Origin: DAIOEK01 sp963828285
GTDB taxonomy: Bacteria; Chloroflexota; Anaerolineae; Anaerolineales; Anaerolineaceae
Direction of reading: 5' to 3'
Assembly: GCA_963828285.1 (NCBI GenBank)
Contig: CAWHEB010000005.1
Coordinates: forward strand, 124,001-188,000
Length of the DNA: 64,000 nt
This document shows positions 25,695 through 34,598 of the stretch, in pieces. Position numbers and translations under genes: made by a program. Numbering within the stretch: position 1 is the first letter of the stretch; every line of letters begins with the position of its first letter. Under the pieces are notes generated by a model. That model saw only the letters and a list, made by a program, of their open reading frames with translations. It had not been told where the DNA came from and made no database searches.

Positions 25695-27095
25695 ATGGAA
25701 AAACAAACCGGAACTATCATACAAATCCTGGGCGGTGTAGTCGATGCAGAGTTCCCTGAATCAAACTTGCCGGAACTCTATGAAGCATTGGAAATCCCGC
25801 GAGAGAATAATGTACCCATGGTTTTAGAAGTTGAAAAACATATGGGTAAAGGATTGGTCCGAACCGTTGCCATGGATACAACCGACGGATTACAGCGCGG
25901 CATGATTGTAGAACGAACCGGAGCTCCAATTTCTGTTCCGGTTGGACCTAATACCCTCGGTCGGATCTTCAATGTACTCGGAAGACCTGTGGATAACAAA
26001 GGTAATGTAGAAAGTGAAATGCGTTATCCAATCCACCGTGCTGCGCCAAAATTTGAAGACCAATCCACTAAAGTGGAAGTTTTCGAAACCGGTTTGAAAG
26101 TGATCGATCTGATCGCGCCATTCACCAAGGGTGGCAAAACTGGTATTTTCGGCGGCGCTGGTGTCGGAAAAACAGTCATCATCATGGAGCTTATTCGCTC
26201 CATTGCGACAGTTCACCAGGGCAATTCGGTATTTGCCGGTGTAGGTGAACGCACTCGAGAAGGCACACAGCTTTACCGTGAGATGGTCGAAAGCGGCGTG
26301 ATGAAGGATACGGTCATGGTCTTCGGTCAGATGAATGAGCCACCGGGTGTCCGTTTGCGTGTAGCTTTGACTGCACTGGCGATGGCGGAATACTTCCGCG
26401 ATCAGGGCAAGGACGTACTTTTATTCATCGATAACATTTTCCGGTTTACCATGTCTGGCTCGGAAGTGTCAGCGCTGCTCGGGCGTATGCCATCCGCGGT
26501 TGGTTATCAACCAACCCTGGCAACCGAAATGGGTGAACTTCAGGAACGCATCACATCCACAAAACACGGTTCGATCACTTCAATGCAGGCTGTGTATGTT
26601 CCCGCGGATGATTATTCCGATCCGGCGCCTGTAGCCACATTTACCCATCTGGATGCAACTATCGCATTGGAACGCTCGATCGTGGAAAAAGGTATCTATC
26701 CGGCTGTTGATCCATTAGCTTCCACTTCTCGTATTTTGGATCCGATCATTGTCGGTGAAGAGCACTACAATACCGCCCGTGAAGTCCAGAGAATTTTACA
26801 GCGTTATAAAGACTTGCAGGACATCATTGCCATCCTTGGTTTTGATGAATTAAGCGAAGACGATAAGGTCATCGTCTCACGTGCTCGGAAAATTGAACGG
26901 TTCTTCTCCCAACCGATGGCTGTCGCGGAACAATTTACCAGCATCCCGGGTGCCTATGTTTCCATTCAGGATACTGTGCGTGGTTTCCGTGAAATTTTGG
27001 ATGGCAAGCATGATGATCTGCCTGAACAGGCGTTTTTAATGGTTGGTACAATTGAGGATGCAGTCAAGAAAGCTGAACTTATGGCGAAAGCCTGA
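25695..27095 (+). CDS. atpD: F1F0 ATP synthase subunit beta
   Basis: The 466-residue catalytic F1 subunit. The P-loop is GGAGVGKTV (about 153-161), the catalytic glutamate is in GERTREG and the Walker B segment is VLLFIDNIFRF. The DELSEDD segment is seen as FDELSEDDKVIV. Length is normal. It starts at ATG 25695 after a GGAGG site and lies 28 bases after atpG. Confidence 0.97.
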   Translation: MEKQTGTIIQILGGVVDAEFPESNLPELYEALEIPRENNVPMVLEVEKHMGKGLVRTVAMDTTDGLQRGMIVERTGAPISVPVGPNTLGRIFNVLGRPVDNKGNVESEMRYPIHRAAPKFEDQSTKVEVFETGLKVIDLIAPFTKGGKTGIFGGAGVGKTVIIMELIRSIATVHQGNSVFAGVGERTREGTQLYREMVESGVMKDTVMVFGQMNEPPGVRLRVALTALAMAEYFRDQGKDVLLFIDNIFRFTMSGSEVSALLGRMPSAVGYQPTLATEMGELQERITSTKHGSITSMQAVYVPADDYSDPAPVATFTHLDATIALERSIVEKGIYPAVDPLASTSRILDPIIVGEEHYNTAREVQRILQRYKDLQDIIAILGFDELSEDDKVIVSRARKIERFFSQPMAVAEQFTSIPGAYVSIQDTVRGFREILDGKHDDLPEQAFLMVGTIEDAVKKAELMAKA

Positions 27096-27112
27096 TCAGG
27101 AAGCGGCCAATA

Positions 27113-27532
27113 ATGCCAATTCAAGTTGATATCACTTCACAAGATCGCTGTGTTTTTTCCGGACCTGCGGATATTATTGTCGTTCCCGGTGCGGATGGTG
27201 AAATGGGCATCCTGCCCAATCACTCTCCGGTGCTATCCACTTTGAAATTTGGGATCATCAAGGTAAGGACCAAGCAGGAAGAAAAAGTATTCACTGTAGC
27301 AGGTGGTATCGTTGAGGTTCAACCTGACCATGTGATCGTATTAGCCGATGCAGCCGAAAACGTGGAAGAGATCGATACTTCACGGGCTGAAGCTGCCCGC
27401 AAACGGGCAGAAGAGCTTTTATCAAAAGCAATACCAGAAGATACAGATACTTATCTGGCTCTTCAATCAGCGCTTCGTCGATCAAATTTGCGTTTGGAAG
27501 CAGTTAAAAAATTCAAAAAAGACAAGCGATAA
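27113..27532 (+). CDS. atpC: F1F0 ATP synthase subunit epsilon
   Basis: The 139-residue inhibitory and stalk subunit. The beta-sandwich domain has the family's PGADGEMGILPNHSPVLSTLK segment, and the C-terminal helical hairpin (about 88-135) contains the Arg/Lys-rich helix expected for regulation. It starts 17 bases after atpD and is followed at once by the operon terminator. Confidence 0.95.
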   Translation: MPIQVDITSQDRCVFSGPADIIVVPGADGEMGILPNHSPVLSTLKFGIIKVRTKQEEKVFTVAGGIVEVQPDHVIVLADAAENVEEIDTSRAEAARKRAEELLSKAIPEDTDTYLALQSALRRSNLRLEAVKKFKKDKR

Positions 27533-27554
27533 TCGGACAAACGGTTGTCTTTTT
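27516..27554 (+). terminator. Terminator of atpAGDC
   Basis: AAAAAGACAA (27516-27525) pairs perfectly with TTGTCTTTTT (27545-27554). The left arm is inside the end of atpC, and a small CGATAATCG hairpin lies in the loop. The T-run sits within the right arm. Confidence 0.8.
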
Positions 27555-27645
27555 CATTCCTTCCATGACAACAGTCAAATCAGGTAACGATTTGTGGGCT
27601 CGCCTATTGTGCGATTATTGTCCCACATGGAATGTATATCTCCTG

Positions 27646-27651
27646 TATAAT
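27646..27651 (+). promoter_or_regulatory. Putative -10 box before the mreB homologue
   Basis: A perfect TATAAT about 20 bases before the start codon and downstream of the atp terminator. No good -35 hexamer is found at 16-18 bases, so this is tentative. Confidence 0.4.
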
Positions 27652-27671
27652 AAATTCGAAAGGTAAGTAGC

Positions 27672-28679
27672 ATGGCATTTTTATCACGCGAGATCGGAAT
27701 CGATCTGGGCACGATGAATACCCTTGTCGCTGAGGCTGGACAGATCCTTTTATCTGAACCAACTATTGTTGCGATTCTGGTTGAAGAGTTAAAGATGGTT
27801 GAATGGGGAAAGGCTGCTCGTGATATGCTTGGCCGGGTTCCGGATTCTATTGAAGTCACACGACCATTGAAGAATGGAGTGATCGCCGAGTTTGAGGTGA
27901 CCGAAAACCTTTTAAAGGATCTGCTTCACAGAGTATCCGGTCCAATGCGGATATTTAAACCTACAGTCATGATCACCGTTCCATATGGAGTAACCAGCGT
28001 TGAACTTCGGGCAGTCCACGAAGCCTGCCTGGGAGCTGGCAGCCGGGATGTTTATCTGATCTGGCAGCCACTCGCCGCAGCCATCGGAATTGACTTGCCA
28101 ATCTCCACACCCTCCGGAAATATGATCGTCTCTCTTGGCGGAGGTACATCGCAGGCTGCCGTTTTGGCTATGGATGGTATCGTTGCTGCTGAAACGCTTC
28201 GCGGAGGAGGTCTGCATCTGGATGAAGCGATTATCAACTACTTGCGTAAAAAATATGGCATGCTGATCGGTCAGCCGACCGCGGAACAGTTAAAGATCAA
28301 GATCGGATCAGCTCTGCCATTATCCAACCAACCCTCCATGGAAATACAGGGGCAGGACCAGGTATCCGGTTTACCTCGTCCACTGGAAGTAAAAAACGAA
28401 GACATCGTTGAAGCACTTGAAGAATCGCTTAAAGAAGTGAGTCTTTGCATAAAACATGTCCTCGAGAAAACACCACCGGAATTGCTATCAGACATTATTG
28501 ATCGGGGTGTGGCACTATGCGGCGGCGGTGCACTGCTGCGGGGAATCGATAAGTATCTAACCAAAGCCCTGGGAATCCCGGCCTATCTTGTTGATAATCC
28601 TACTACCTGTACAGTTGAAGGCGCCTCTAAAGGTATTGCGCTTTATCCTCGTTTACGTAGAAATCTGCCACACGGATAG
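27672..28679 (+). CDS. mreB: MreB/Mbl-like rod shape protein
   Basis: A 335-residue bacterial actin. Phosphate 1 segment IGIDLGTMNTLV (about 7-18), phosphate 2 VSLGGGTSQAAVLAM (about 153) and adenosine segment VALCGGGALLRGIDKYL are all present. The family Asn in GTxNT is kept. It is a distant paralogue of classical MreB: sequence between motifs diverges and no mreC or mreD follows. It may therefore be a second actin with another role in cell shape or polarity. The following gene is a membrane protein 25 bases away. Confidence 0.88.
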   Translation: MAFLSREIGIDLGTMNTLVAEAGQILLSEPTIVAILVEELKMVEWGKAARDMLGRVPDSIEVTRPLKNGVIAEFEVTENLLKDLLHRVSGPMRIFKPTVMITVPYGVTSVELRAVHEACLGAGSRDVYLIWQPLAAAIGIDLPISTPSGNMIVSLGGGTSQAAVLAMDGIVAAETLRGGGLHLDEAIINYLRKKYGMLIGQPTAEQLKIKIGSALPLSNQPSMEIQGQDQVSGLPRPLEVKNEDIVEALEESLKEVSLCIKHVLEKTPPELLSDIIDRGVALCGGGALLRGIDKYLTKALGIPAYLVDNPTTCTVEGASKGIALYPRLRRNLPHG

Positions 28680-28704
28680 CCAGATATTATCTATGGAGAA
28701 TCGT

Positions 28705-29469
28705 ATGGACCGTGATTTTGGTGAGTTGGTTACCAAGTACAAGCAGAGAGTACCGTTGACCTGGTGGGCATTAATTCTGATTTCCATCACCGGATTGGTT
28801 CTCACCGCCTGGTTGTTAAACTACGCAATTCTGACTGAAGGCTACTCCCACGGCTCATTGCCTGCAATAAAAATGTTTCAACGTGGTTTATGGGGACTTA
28901 TCGTTTGGGTCGCCTTTATCCTGATCGGAATTGTGAAAGTCCTTAGTCACCCTAAACAGAAAGTGAACATACATCAATATGGGGTGATTTTTCAGGGCAA
29001 ACAAAACTGCAGCTATTTATGGGACGATTTTACCGGTATTCAGGTGGATTATATAAATAAATGGTGGCTGATGTTTCCCATACAAAGAGAAAGGGTCATC
29101 TTCTCTTTCCTTGATAACAAAAAGGTAGTCCTGGACCACCATTTGAACCAATTGGAAAAAGCTCGCCAACAGATTGAAAATATCGTTTATCCCATAATCC
29201 AGGATAAAATGCGTGCCGGGTATATCAAAGGTGCTTTTCTGCAATTCGGCAAGGTATTGATGCACCAGGCAAATGGGATCAAGATCGAAGGTAAGGTGAT
29301 CCGCTGGGAAGGTATCCGCAAGGTGGAAGTTACCAACGGCAAACTCCTCATTCAATACTATCTGGATGGCGGAAAAACAGGGGAAATCAAATCCATAGCA
29401 AACCAGATCAATAATTTGCCGGTTTTGGTTGCCTTTGCAAAAGAACGGTTAGCACAACGCGGAGACTAG
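28705..29469 (+). CDS. Two-helix membrane protein with PH-like cytoplasmic region
   Basis: A 254-residue protein I do not recognise by name. Two membrane helices (about 17-42 and 59-80) are followed by two repeats of a beta-strand pattern. Each repeat has a VxIxxxGVxxxGKxxxxWDDFxxI-like segment (INIHQYGVIFQG and later ANGIKIEGKVIRWEGIRKV). This resembles the PH-like domains seen in several bacterial membrane proteins. The frame is open further upstream, but ATG 28705 has GGAGA at 5-base spacing. It follows the mreB homologue and may be co-transcribed. It overlaps the convergent MFS gene by four bases. Confidence 0.72.
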   Translation: MDRDFGELVTKYKQRVPLTWWALILISITGLVLTAWLLNYAILTEGYSHGSLPAIKMFQRGLWGLIVWVAFILIGIVKVLSHPKQKVNIHQYGVIFQGKQNCSYLWDDFTGIQVDYINKWWLMFPIQRERVIFSFLDNKKVVLDHHLNQLEKARQQIENIVYPIIQDKMRAGYIKGAFLQFGKVLMHQANGIKIEGKVIRWEGIRKVEVTNGKLLIQYYLDGGKTGEIKSIANQINNLPVLVAFAKERLAQRGD

Positions 29470-30675
29470 ATTGCCGCTATAGACCGTTTTCCAATACCGA
29501 ACAAATAAAAACCAATTTGAACGCAAAACAAAAATACCAGACACAAAGGTATCACTTCCAAAGAAAAGGACCGTGCCAGTACACCTATGATGGTGGGTAT
29601 GGAGGCGGCACCAAGCCCGGCTGCTGACATTTGCATACCAATTGTGTTTGCAGCATACCGGATGCCAACACGATCGCTAGTCCCGGAGACCAGACCAGGG
29701 AAAATTGGTGCAATCGCCAATCCAATGATCCCTACCGCAAGTAGATTCGATATTTCGCTCGGATTCCACCAAAGCAGAATGGCACCAATTAGTGCTGCTG
29801 ACTGACTTCCTAGGACAAGTTTATTCACGCCGATTCTCTTCGCATAGAGACCTGCGAGGATTCGTCCCACAGTGAACATTGCCCAATAACTACCAGCCAG
29901 TAGACCTGCAGTCTCCGGTGATATGGAACGGGATTCTGTTAGTAAAGTATATGCCCAAGTCCCTAGAGCAACTTCACATCCGGTGTAAACAAAAAACTGA
30001 AGCAAGCTCAACCATACTCTCGGCTTACTGAGAGTTCTCTATGATTGATGTATTAAAGTGAGTAAATGGTTTCGGTTGATTACTGTCTGTTGAACTTGGA
30101 ACCTTTGACCAAATAGGGATTGTGGCGACAAAGCAGAAAGCAAGAGCGATCTGGAAACCACTGACGATGTTATATCCGAATCTCCAGGATTGGAAAGAAT
30201 TTATTGCGAGGGTCATGATCAATGGTCCGGAAGTGATTCCGATACCATAACTTGCATGCAGCCATTGCATTAATCCTTCGCCAAAATGAGAAGCTACATA
30301 GGTGTTCAATCCAGCATCGATGGCACCTGCACCAAGTCCGGCAAAGGTTCCCAATCCAACCATCATCCACCAGTCAGGAACCAGTGTGTAGCCAATTAAA
30401 GCGGCTCCAGTCAGAGCACAACTGATCGATAGAACCCAACCAACCCCAAAATTCGAAATTAATTTACCACTAAAAAAGCTGGAGAGAAGGTAACCTGCTG
30501 TAGAACAGAAAAGAAGGCCACCAAGTGCGTCCAGTGGGATCGAAAAACTGGAACGAATGGATGGCCAGGCAACCCCTAATAATCCATCCGGCATTCCTAG
30601 AGCAATGAATGCGATATATGCCAGTAGGATCAATCCCAACCGGGGATAGTTTTTTAATTTAGTCACGATATTCAT
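29466..30675 (-). CDS. Major facilitator superfamily transporter, one frameshift
   Basis: A 12-helix MFS permease that appears as two frames. The first (30025-30675) carries helices 1-6 with ALGMPDGLLGVAWPSIR and GAGAIDAGLNTYVA. The second (29466-30011) carries helices 7-12. Between about 30025 and 30045 one extra base must be dropped to join SII to RTLSKPRVWLSLLQFFVYTG. The latter matches the usual start of MFS helix 7. The corrected length is about 402 residues, normal for the family. Sequence resembles the FucP/sugar-permease-like branch, but the substrate is unknown. True inactivation is possible because this gene is not essential. Confidence 0.8.
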
Positions 30676-30808
30676 GTTTCCTGTCTATTTCCTCCCTGTG
30701 TTATGATCCGATAAATTATTGTATTCCAGTTTTGACTAATCTGGGATTCATAAAAGAGCATGCTGCATAAATATCTCCAATCTCATACCCCGGTTCTGAT
30801 GGATTTTG

Positions 30809-30817
30809 TGATAAAAT
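30809..30817 (+). promoter_or_regulatory. Extended -10 promoter of tRNA-Val
   Basis: TG (30809-30810), one base, then TAAAAT (30812-30817), ten bases before the tRNA 5' end. No clear -35, as often seen with extended -10 promoters. Confidence 0.6.
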
Positions 30818-30826
30818 ACTGGACGC

Positions 30827-30901
30827 GGGCGGATAGCTCAGTTGGTTAGAGCATCGCTTTTACACAGCGGAGGTCGCAGGTTCGAAGTCCTGTTCCGCCC
30901 A
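30827..30901 (+). tRNA. tRNA-Val(UAC)
   Basis: A full cloverleaf: acceptor GGGCGGA/TCCGCCC, D-stem GCTC/GAGC, anticodon stem TCGCT/AGCGG with loop TTTACAC (anticodon TAC), and T-arm with GTTCGAA. Discriminator A at 30901. The 3' CCA is not encoded (CC then T). Confidence 0.97.
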
Positions 30902-30905
30902 CCTT

Positions 30906-30931
30906 GTGGCTGATCATCATCAGCCACTTTT
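30906..30931 (+). terminator. Terminator of tRNA-Val
   Basis: GTGGCTGA (30906-30913) pairs perfectly with TCAGCCAC (30920-30927) around loop TCATCA. Four T residues follow. Confidence 0.9.
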
Positions 30932-30956
30932 GATTCAAGTCAAGATCGTAAGAAAT

Positions 30957-31535
30957 CTAGCGAGAAAAATATTGCAATGCCAGGCGTAATCTGGTTGGCA
31001 GGTCTTCAGGGGTATCTTTTGGAAGTGATTGTATAGCCGTTTGGCTTTCAACGATACTGTATCCCAAACTGGTAAGTGCAGCAACAAGCTCCGTATCGAT
31101 CTCCGAAAAACGGCTGATCTGTGCCAATCCGGAAACATCTTTAATCTTGTCCTGCAGGTGGAGTAATATTTTCTGTGCAGTCTTTTTTCCTACTCCCGGA
31201 ACACGGGCAAAAAGGTCGGATTGTTCATTAATGACAGCCCGTCGAATACTATCCACTGACATAACAGAAAGGATGGCCAAAGCGATCCTGGGTCCTATCC
31301 CATTCACTCCTAATAATAAATTGAAGAATTCGCGGCTCTCTTCCATTTGAAAGCCAAATAATGTCAGTGCATCTTCGCGAACGATGAGCTGCGTGTGCAG
31401 GTAAATGACCTCGCCAATCTGAGCTGAATCACATTCCGCGGCGGGAACAAAAATTCGCAGTCCAACTCCACCAACCATTAGCACCAGATTATCATGGTTC
31501 TTTTCGACAACTTCTCCACGGATCGATGCAATCAT
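30957..31535 (-). CDS. ruvA: Holliday junction branch migration protein RuvA
   Basis: A 192-residue junction-binding protein. Domain I barrel MIASIRGEVVEKNHDNLVLMVGGVGL and the two HhH motifs (FFNLLLGVNGIGPRIALAIL and LFARVPGVGKKTAQKILLHL) are clear. The C-terminal domain III (EIDTELVAALTSLGYS) contacts RuvB. Its ATG overlaps the trmH stop by four bases. RuvB is not in the window. Last gene of the yebC-ruvC-trmH-ruvA run. Confidence 0.96.
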   Translation of the reverse strand: MIASIRGEVVEKNHDNLVLMVGGVGLRIFVPAAECDSAQIGEVIYLHTQLIVREDALTLFGFQMEESREFFNLLLGVNGIGPRIALAILSVMSVDSIRRAVINEQSDLFARVPGVGKKTAQKILLHLQDKIKDVSGLAQISRFSEIDTELVAALTSLGYSIVESQTAIQSLPKDTPEDLPTRLRLALQYFSR

Positions 31536-32359
31536 GGATCACTCCTTTTAGGTTTGGTGCGCTGCTGGTTGAGAACCTCATAAAGCATTACCGCTGTAGC
31601 CACTGCGAGGTTAAGTGAATCGCTGCTCCCGAGCATGGGAATGGAAACGACTTTTGAACAGGCTTCTAGGTGTTTTTCGTCCAATCCTTGACGCTCACTG
31701 CCCATCAATATGATCAGATCACTGGGATAAGCGGTCTGATGATAATCCTCACTAGATTTGTCAGAAGTACCAAATATTGGTAATCCACTCATTTTCTGCC
31801 AGTTCAGAAATCTTTCAAACGTGGTTTTTATCAAAGGGATTGAAAAGACTGCTCCCATGCTGCCGCGTAACGCGGAAGGATCATAAGGATCAGTACAATG
31901 ATCAAGCAGAATGATGTTCGAGACCTTGACCGCGTCTGCGGTGCGGATGATCGTACCGAGATTGCCCGGGTCTGCGATTTCATCCAATGCGAGAATAACA
32001 CCGGAATTTCCGGGTCCAATCTGCTCCAAAGATGACCATTGCTGGCGAATGACGGCGGAAATCCCTTGTGGTCCGTCTTTATGCGAAAGGGAGCGAAAGA
32101 TATCTCCGGATACTTCCAGGATCTTTTGGGGATACTTTTCCCGGAATTGATTCAGATGTTCCTGCCCCACTTCGCTTTTCAACAACTCCGGTGAGATGAT
32201 CAGTGTTTCTACGGCTGCTTTTTTATCCAGCGCTTCGATCACAAGTCGTAATCCTTCAATGACGAATAGAGCAGAAATCTCTCTTTCTTTTCGATCTGAG
32301 AGCAGTTTCTTGATCGTTTTGATCCGTGGATTGGAGGTACTTGTGATTAACTCCATCAT
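31532..32359 (-). CDS. SpoU/TrmH family RNA 2'-O-methyltransferase
   Basis: A 275-residue rRNA or tRNA ribose methyltransferase using SAM in a trefoil-knot fold. The three SpoU motifs are present: LALDEIADPGNLGTIIRTADA, LMGSERQGL and VSIPMLGSSDSLNLAVATAVMLYE. An N-terminal substrate-binding domain (about 1-95) precedes them. Start chosen at ATG 32359, which overlaps the ruvC stop (ATGATG). Its placement between ruvC and ruvA suggests only co-expression, not shared function. Target nucleotide unknown. Confidence 0.92.
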   Translation of the reverse strand: MMELITSTSNPRIKTIKKLLSDRKEREISALFVIEGLRLVIEALDKKAAVETLIISPELLKSEVGQEHLNQFREKYPQKILEVSGDIFRSLSHKDGPQGISAVIRQQWSSLEQIGPGNSGVILALDEIADPGNLGTIIRTADAVKVSNIILLDHCTDPYDPSALRGSMGAVFSIPLIKTTFERFLNWQKMSGLPIFGTSDKSSEDYHQTAYPSDLIILMGSERQGLDEKHLEACSKVVSIPMLGSSDSLNLAVATAVMLYEVLNQQRTKPKRSDP

Positions 32360-32847
32360 TTTGCCAATTCTTTCCACTTATTCATGGTGGCATGGCAGAG
32401 TGCTATGGCGAGCGCGTCAGCAGCATCATCCGGTTTAGGGATTTGGTCCAAACCTAGCAGCATCTTTACCATTTCCTGTATTTGCGATTTATCTGCGGAT
32501 CCATACCCGGTAACACTTTGCTTGACCTCATTCGGTGTATACTCCTGGAATGGAATTCCCGCCTGGGCAAGGGCTAATAATATTACTCCTCGAGCCTGGC
32601 CGACAGCCATCGCAGACGATACATTGCGTTGAAAAAACAACTTCTCCACCGCAGCCGTTTCAGGTCGGTGGAGAAGAATGATCTCAGTAATTTCGTTATA
32701 GATTTTAAGTAAACGTTGTTCAACTGGTAAGCCAGCAGCCGTTGTGATGACACCATATTGGATGGAGAAATACTGATCTTGCTTATCTTGCTCAATCAGA
32801 CCGTAGCCGGTAATTGCGGCTCCGGGATCTATCCCCAATATGCGCAT
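32356..32847 (-). CDS. ruvC: Holliday junction resolvase RuvC
   Basis: A 163-residue endonuclease that resolves Holliday junctions. The catalytic acids are visible in RILGIDPGAAITGYG (D7), AVEKLFF (Glu) and the C-terminal KPDDAADALAIALCHA (two Asp). The KQSVTGYGSADKSQIQEMV DNA-binding segment is present. It starts four bases after yebC and overlaps trmH. Confidence 0.96.
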   Translation of the reverse strand: MRILGIDPGAAITGYGLIEQDKQDQYFSIQYGVITTAAGLPVEQRLLKIYNEITEIILLHRPETAAVEKLFFQRNVSSAMAVGQARGVILLALAQAGIPFQEYTPNEVKQSVTGYGSADKSQIQEMVKMLLGLDQIPKPDDAADALAIALCHATMNKWKELAK

Positions 32848-32851
32848 AGGA

Positions 32852-33607
32852 TTATCCGGCTTCGAGAGCGTTCATCGCCTCTTCAGTTATTCTCAAGTTA
32901 TGGAAAACGTTTTGAACATCATCAAGCTCTTCCAGTGATTCCACAATTTTCATGACCTGGACAGCCTGATCAGTCTTCAGATCCATTTCCTGTGTTGGGA
33001 TCATCCGCAGTCCCGCTTCTTCTGGAGTGATCTTTTCTGCTCGAAGTTTTTCACTGATGATCTTGAACTGTTCGATTGGTGCGGTAATTTCGCAATAACC
33101 TTCTTCCACGATCACATCATCTGCACCGGCATCCACTGCCATTTCAAACAGTTTATCGGCATCTTTTTGTTCAGCGGGGAATGAGAAGTAGGCAACTTTC
33201 TTAAACTGCCATCCAACTGCTCCAGCCTCGGCCATACTTCCGCCGCTTCGTGAGAGGATATGTCTGATCTCAGCAACAGTTCGATTTTTGTTCTCGGTAA
33301 CGCAATCAATCATGACTGCTACACCATGGGATGCATACCCTTCATAATAGAGCTGCTCAAGGGTTAAGCCATCTTTAGCATCACCAGTACCGCGTTTGAT
33401 AGCGCGTTCAATGCTGTCTTTCGGCATGTTCTGCGCGCGTGCACGATCAACCGCCAGAGCCAGTCGGAAGTTCATCCCAGGATCGCCGCCGCCATCGCGA
33501 GCAGCCATCAAGATTTCTCTTGCCAGGCGGGTAAAAACGGCACCTTTTTTTGCGTCTGCAGCACCCTTCTTACGTTTAATTGTCGCCCAATGTGAATGTC
33601 CAGACAT
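32852..33607 (-). CDS. yebC: YebC/PmpR family protein
   Basis: A 251-residue protein of the YebC/TACO1 family, proposed as a translation activator at difficult motifs and as a transcription factor in some species. The N-terminal MSGHSHWATIKRKKGAADAKKG signature and the GVAVMIDCVTENKNRT and GGSMAEAGAVGWQF segments are present. It heads the run with ruvC, its usual partner in many genomes. The start ATG has a GGAG-type site. Confidence 0.96.
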   Translation of the reverse strand: MSGHSHWATIKRKKGAADAKKGAVFTRLAREILMAARDGGGDPGMNFRLALAVDRARAQNMPKDSIERAIKRGTGDAKDGLTLEQLYYEGYASHGVAVMIDCVTENKNRTVAEIRHILSRSGGSMAEAGAVGWQFKKVAYFSFPAEQKDADKLFEMAVDAGADDVIVEEGYCEITAPIEQFKIISEKLRAEKITPEEAGLRMIPTQEMDLKTDQAVQVMKIVESLEELDDVQNVFHNLRITEEAMNALEAG

Positions 33608-33680
33608 AGAGAATCTCCTCTAACTTTCTTGTGAATAATCGCGCTAATTATACCAAAGAATATCCAAAATCCAATTTTGG

Positions 33681-34442
33681 TTAGACCGACGTCACCGGAT
33701 TATACAAATCACCCAGACCATCAATGCTTACTTTTACTCCGTCCCCATTTGAGATCACGCCAACCCCGGCAGGGGTACCGCTTAATATCAAATCCCCAGG
33801 CTCAAGAGTCATGATTGAAGAAATATACGCGATTAATTGGGGGATGGAAAATAACATATCCTTGGTGGTTGCCATTTGTCGCATGACACCGTTCAAGTGG
33901 GTTGTGATCAATGCATCGCTCGGATCAAAGTCAGTATCTATCCATGGACCTAGAGGACAAAATGTATCAAATCCCTTTGCTCTGGTCCATTGGTTGTCAC
34001 TTCTTTGCAGATCTCGCGCGGTTACGTCGTTCGCAATGGTGTATCCAAAAATATCCGATTTGGTTGGAGGATCCGAAAACCGGGTGATTTGTTTGGCAAT
34101 AATGACTGCCAACTCGCCTTCAAACTCAACCTGATGTGATTGACTCGGAAGGATGATCTCATCTGTATGGGCTATCAATGCGGAAGGTGGTTTTAGAAAG
34201 AGTAATGGTACTAAGGAAATTTCCGAGTTTTGTTCTTTAGCGTGTTCCGCATAGTTTCGGCCAACACAGACAATTTTAGACGGTGTGCACGGAGGAAGGA
34301 GTTTTACTTTCGAAAACGGAATGGTTGCTTCCTTGCGTCTGTATTCCCCAAAGATGGATCCTTCAATTTCTCCTACCATATCGTCCATAATCCATCCGGT
34401 ATGGATCGCCTGATAATTAGTTCTGTATCTGATTATTCTCAT
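33681..34442 (-). CDS. Fumarylacetoacetate hydrolase family protein
   Basis: A 253-residue enzyme of the FAH superfamily (fumarylpyruvate hydrolase, acylpyruvase or 2-hydroxyhepta-2,4-dienedioate isomerase). The family segments are KIVCVGRNYAEHAKE, the metal-binding VEFEGELAVIIAK (two Glu), YTIANDVTARDLQ (Asp) and GTPAGVG near the end. It is the usual short single-domain form. It lies 74 bases upstream of yebC on the same strand with its own start. The role in aromatic or keto-acid breakdown is inferred. Confidence 0.9.
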   Translation of the reverse strand: MRIIRYRTNYQAIHTGWIMDDMVGEIEGSIFGEYRRKEATIPFSKVKLLPPCTPSKIVCVGRNYAEHAKEQNSEISLVPLLFLKPPSALIAHTDEIILPSQSHQVEFEGELAVIIAKQITRFSDPPTKSDIFGYTIANDVTARDLQRSDNQWTRAKGFDTFCPLGPWIDTDFDPSDALITTHLNGVMRQMATTKDMLFSIPQLIAYISSIMTLEPGDLILSGTPAGVGVISNGDGVKVSIDGLGDLYNPVTSV

Positions 34443-34598
34443 ATCTCCAGTATCCTTCTGAAATTACGATCAAATTCAAACACCTAGAAAATGGATGAGT
34501 CATTCTCCGTATTTTCAATAATATTCACAAAATGTTTACTGAATTATAGACGAAACCTAATAACCTTAATAATTATCAATCATTTTATTGGGGATCAT

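Noticed and set aside
29466..30675. Two separate half-size transporters
   Set aside because: Each half has six helices, and the second half starts in the middle of a conserved loop without a ribosome site. One base removal gives a normal 12-helix MFS protein.
34491..34598. N-terminal extension of the EAL-HDOD protein from ATG 34491
   Set aside because: The stretch is AT-rich, has no ribosome site and does not match the family. The GTG at 34599 is better placed.
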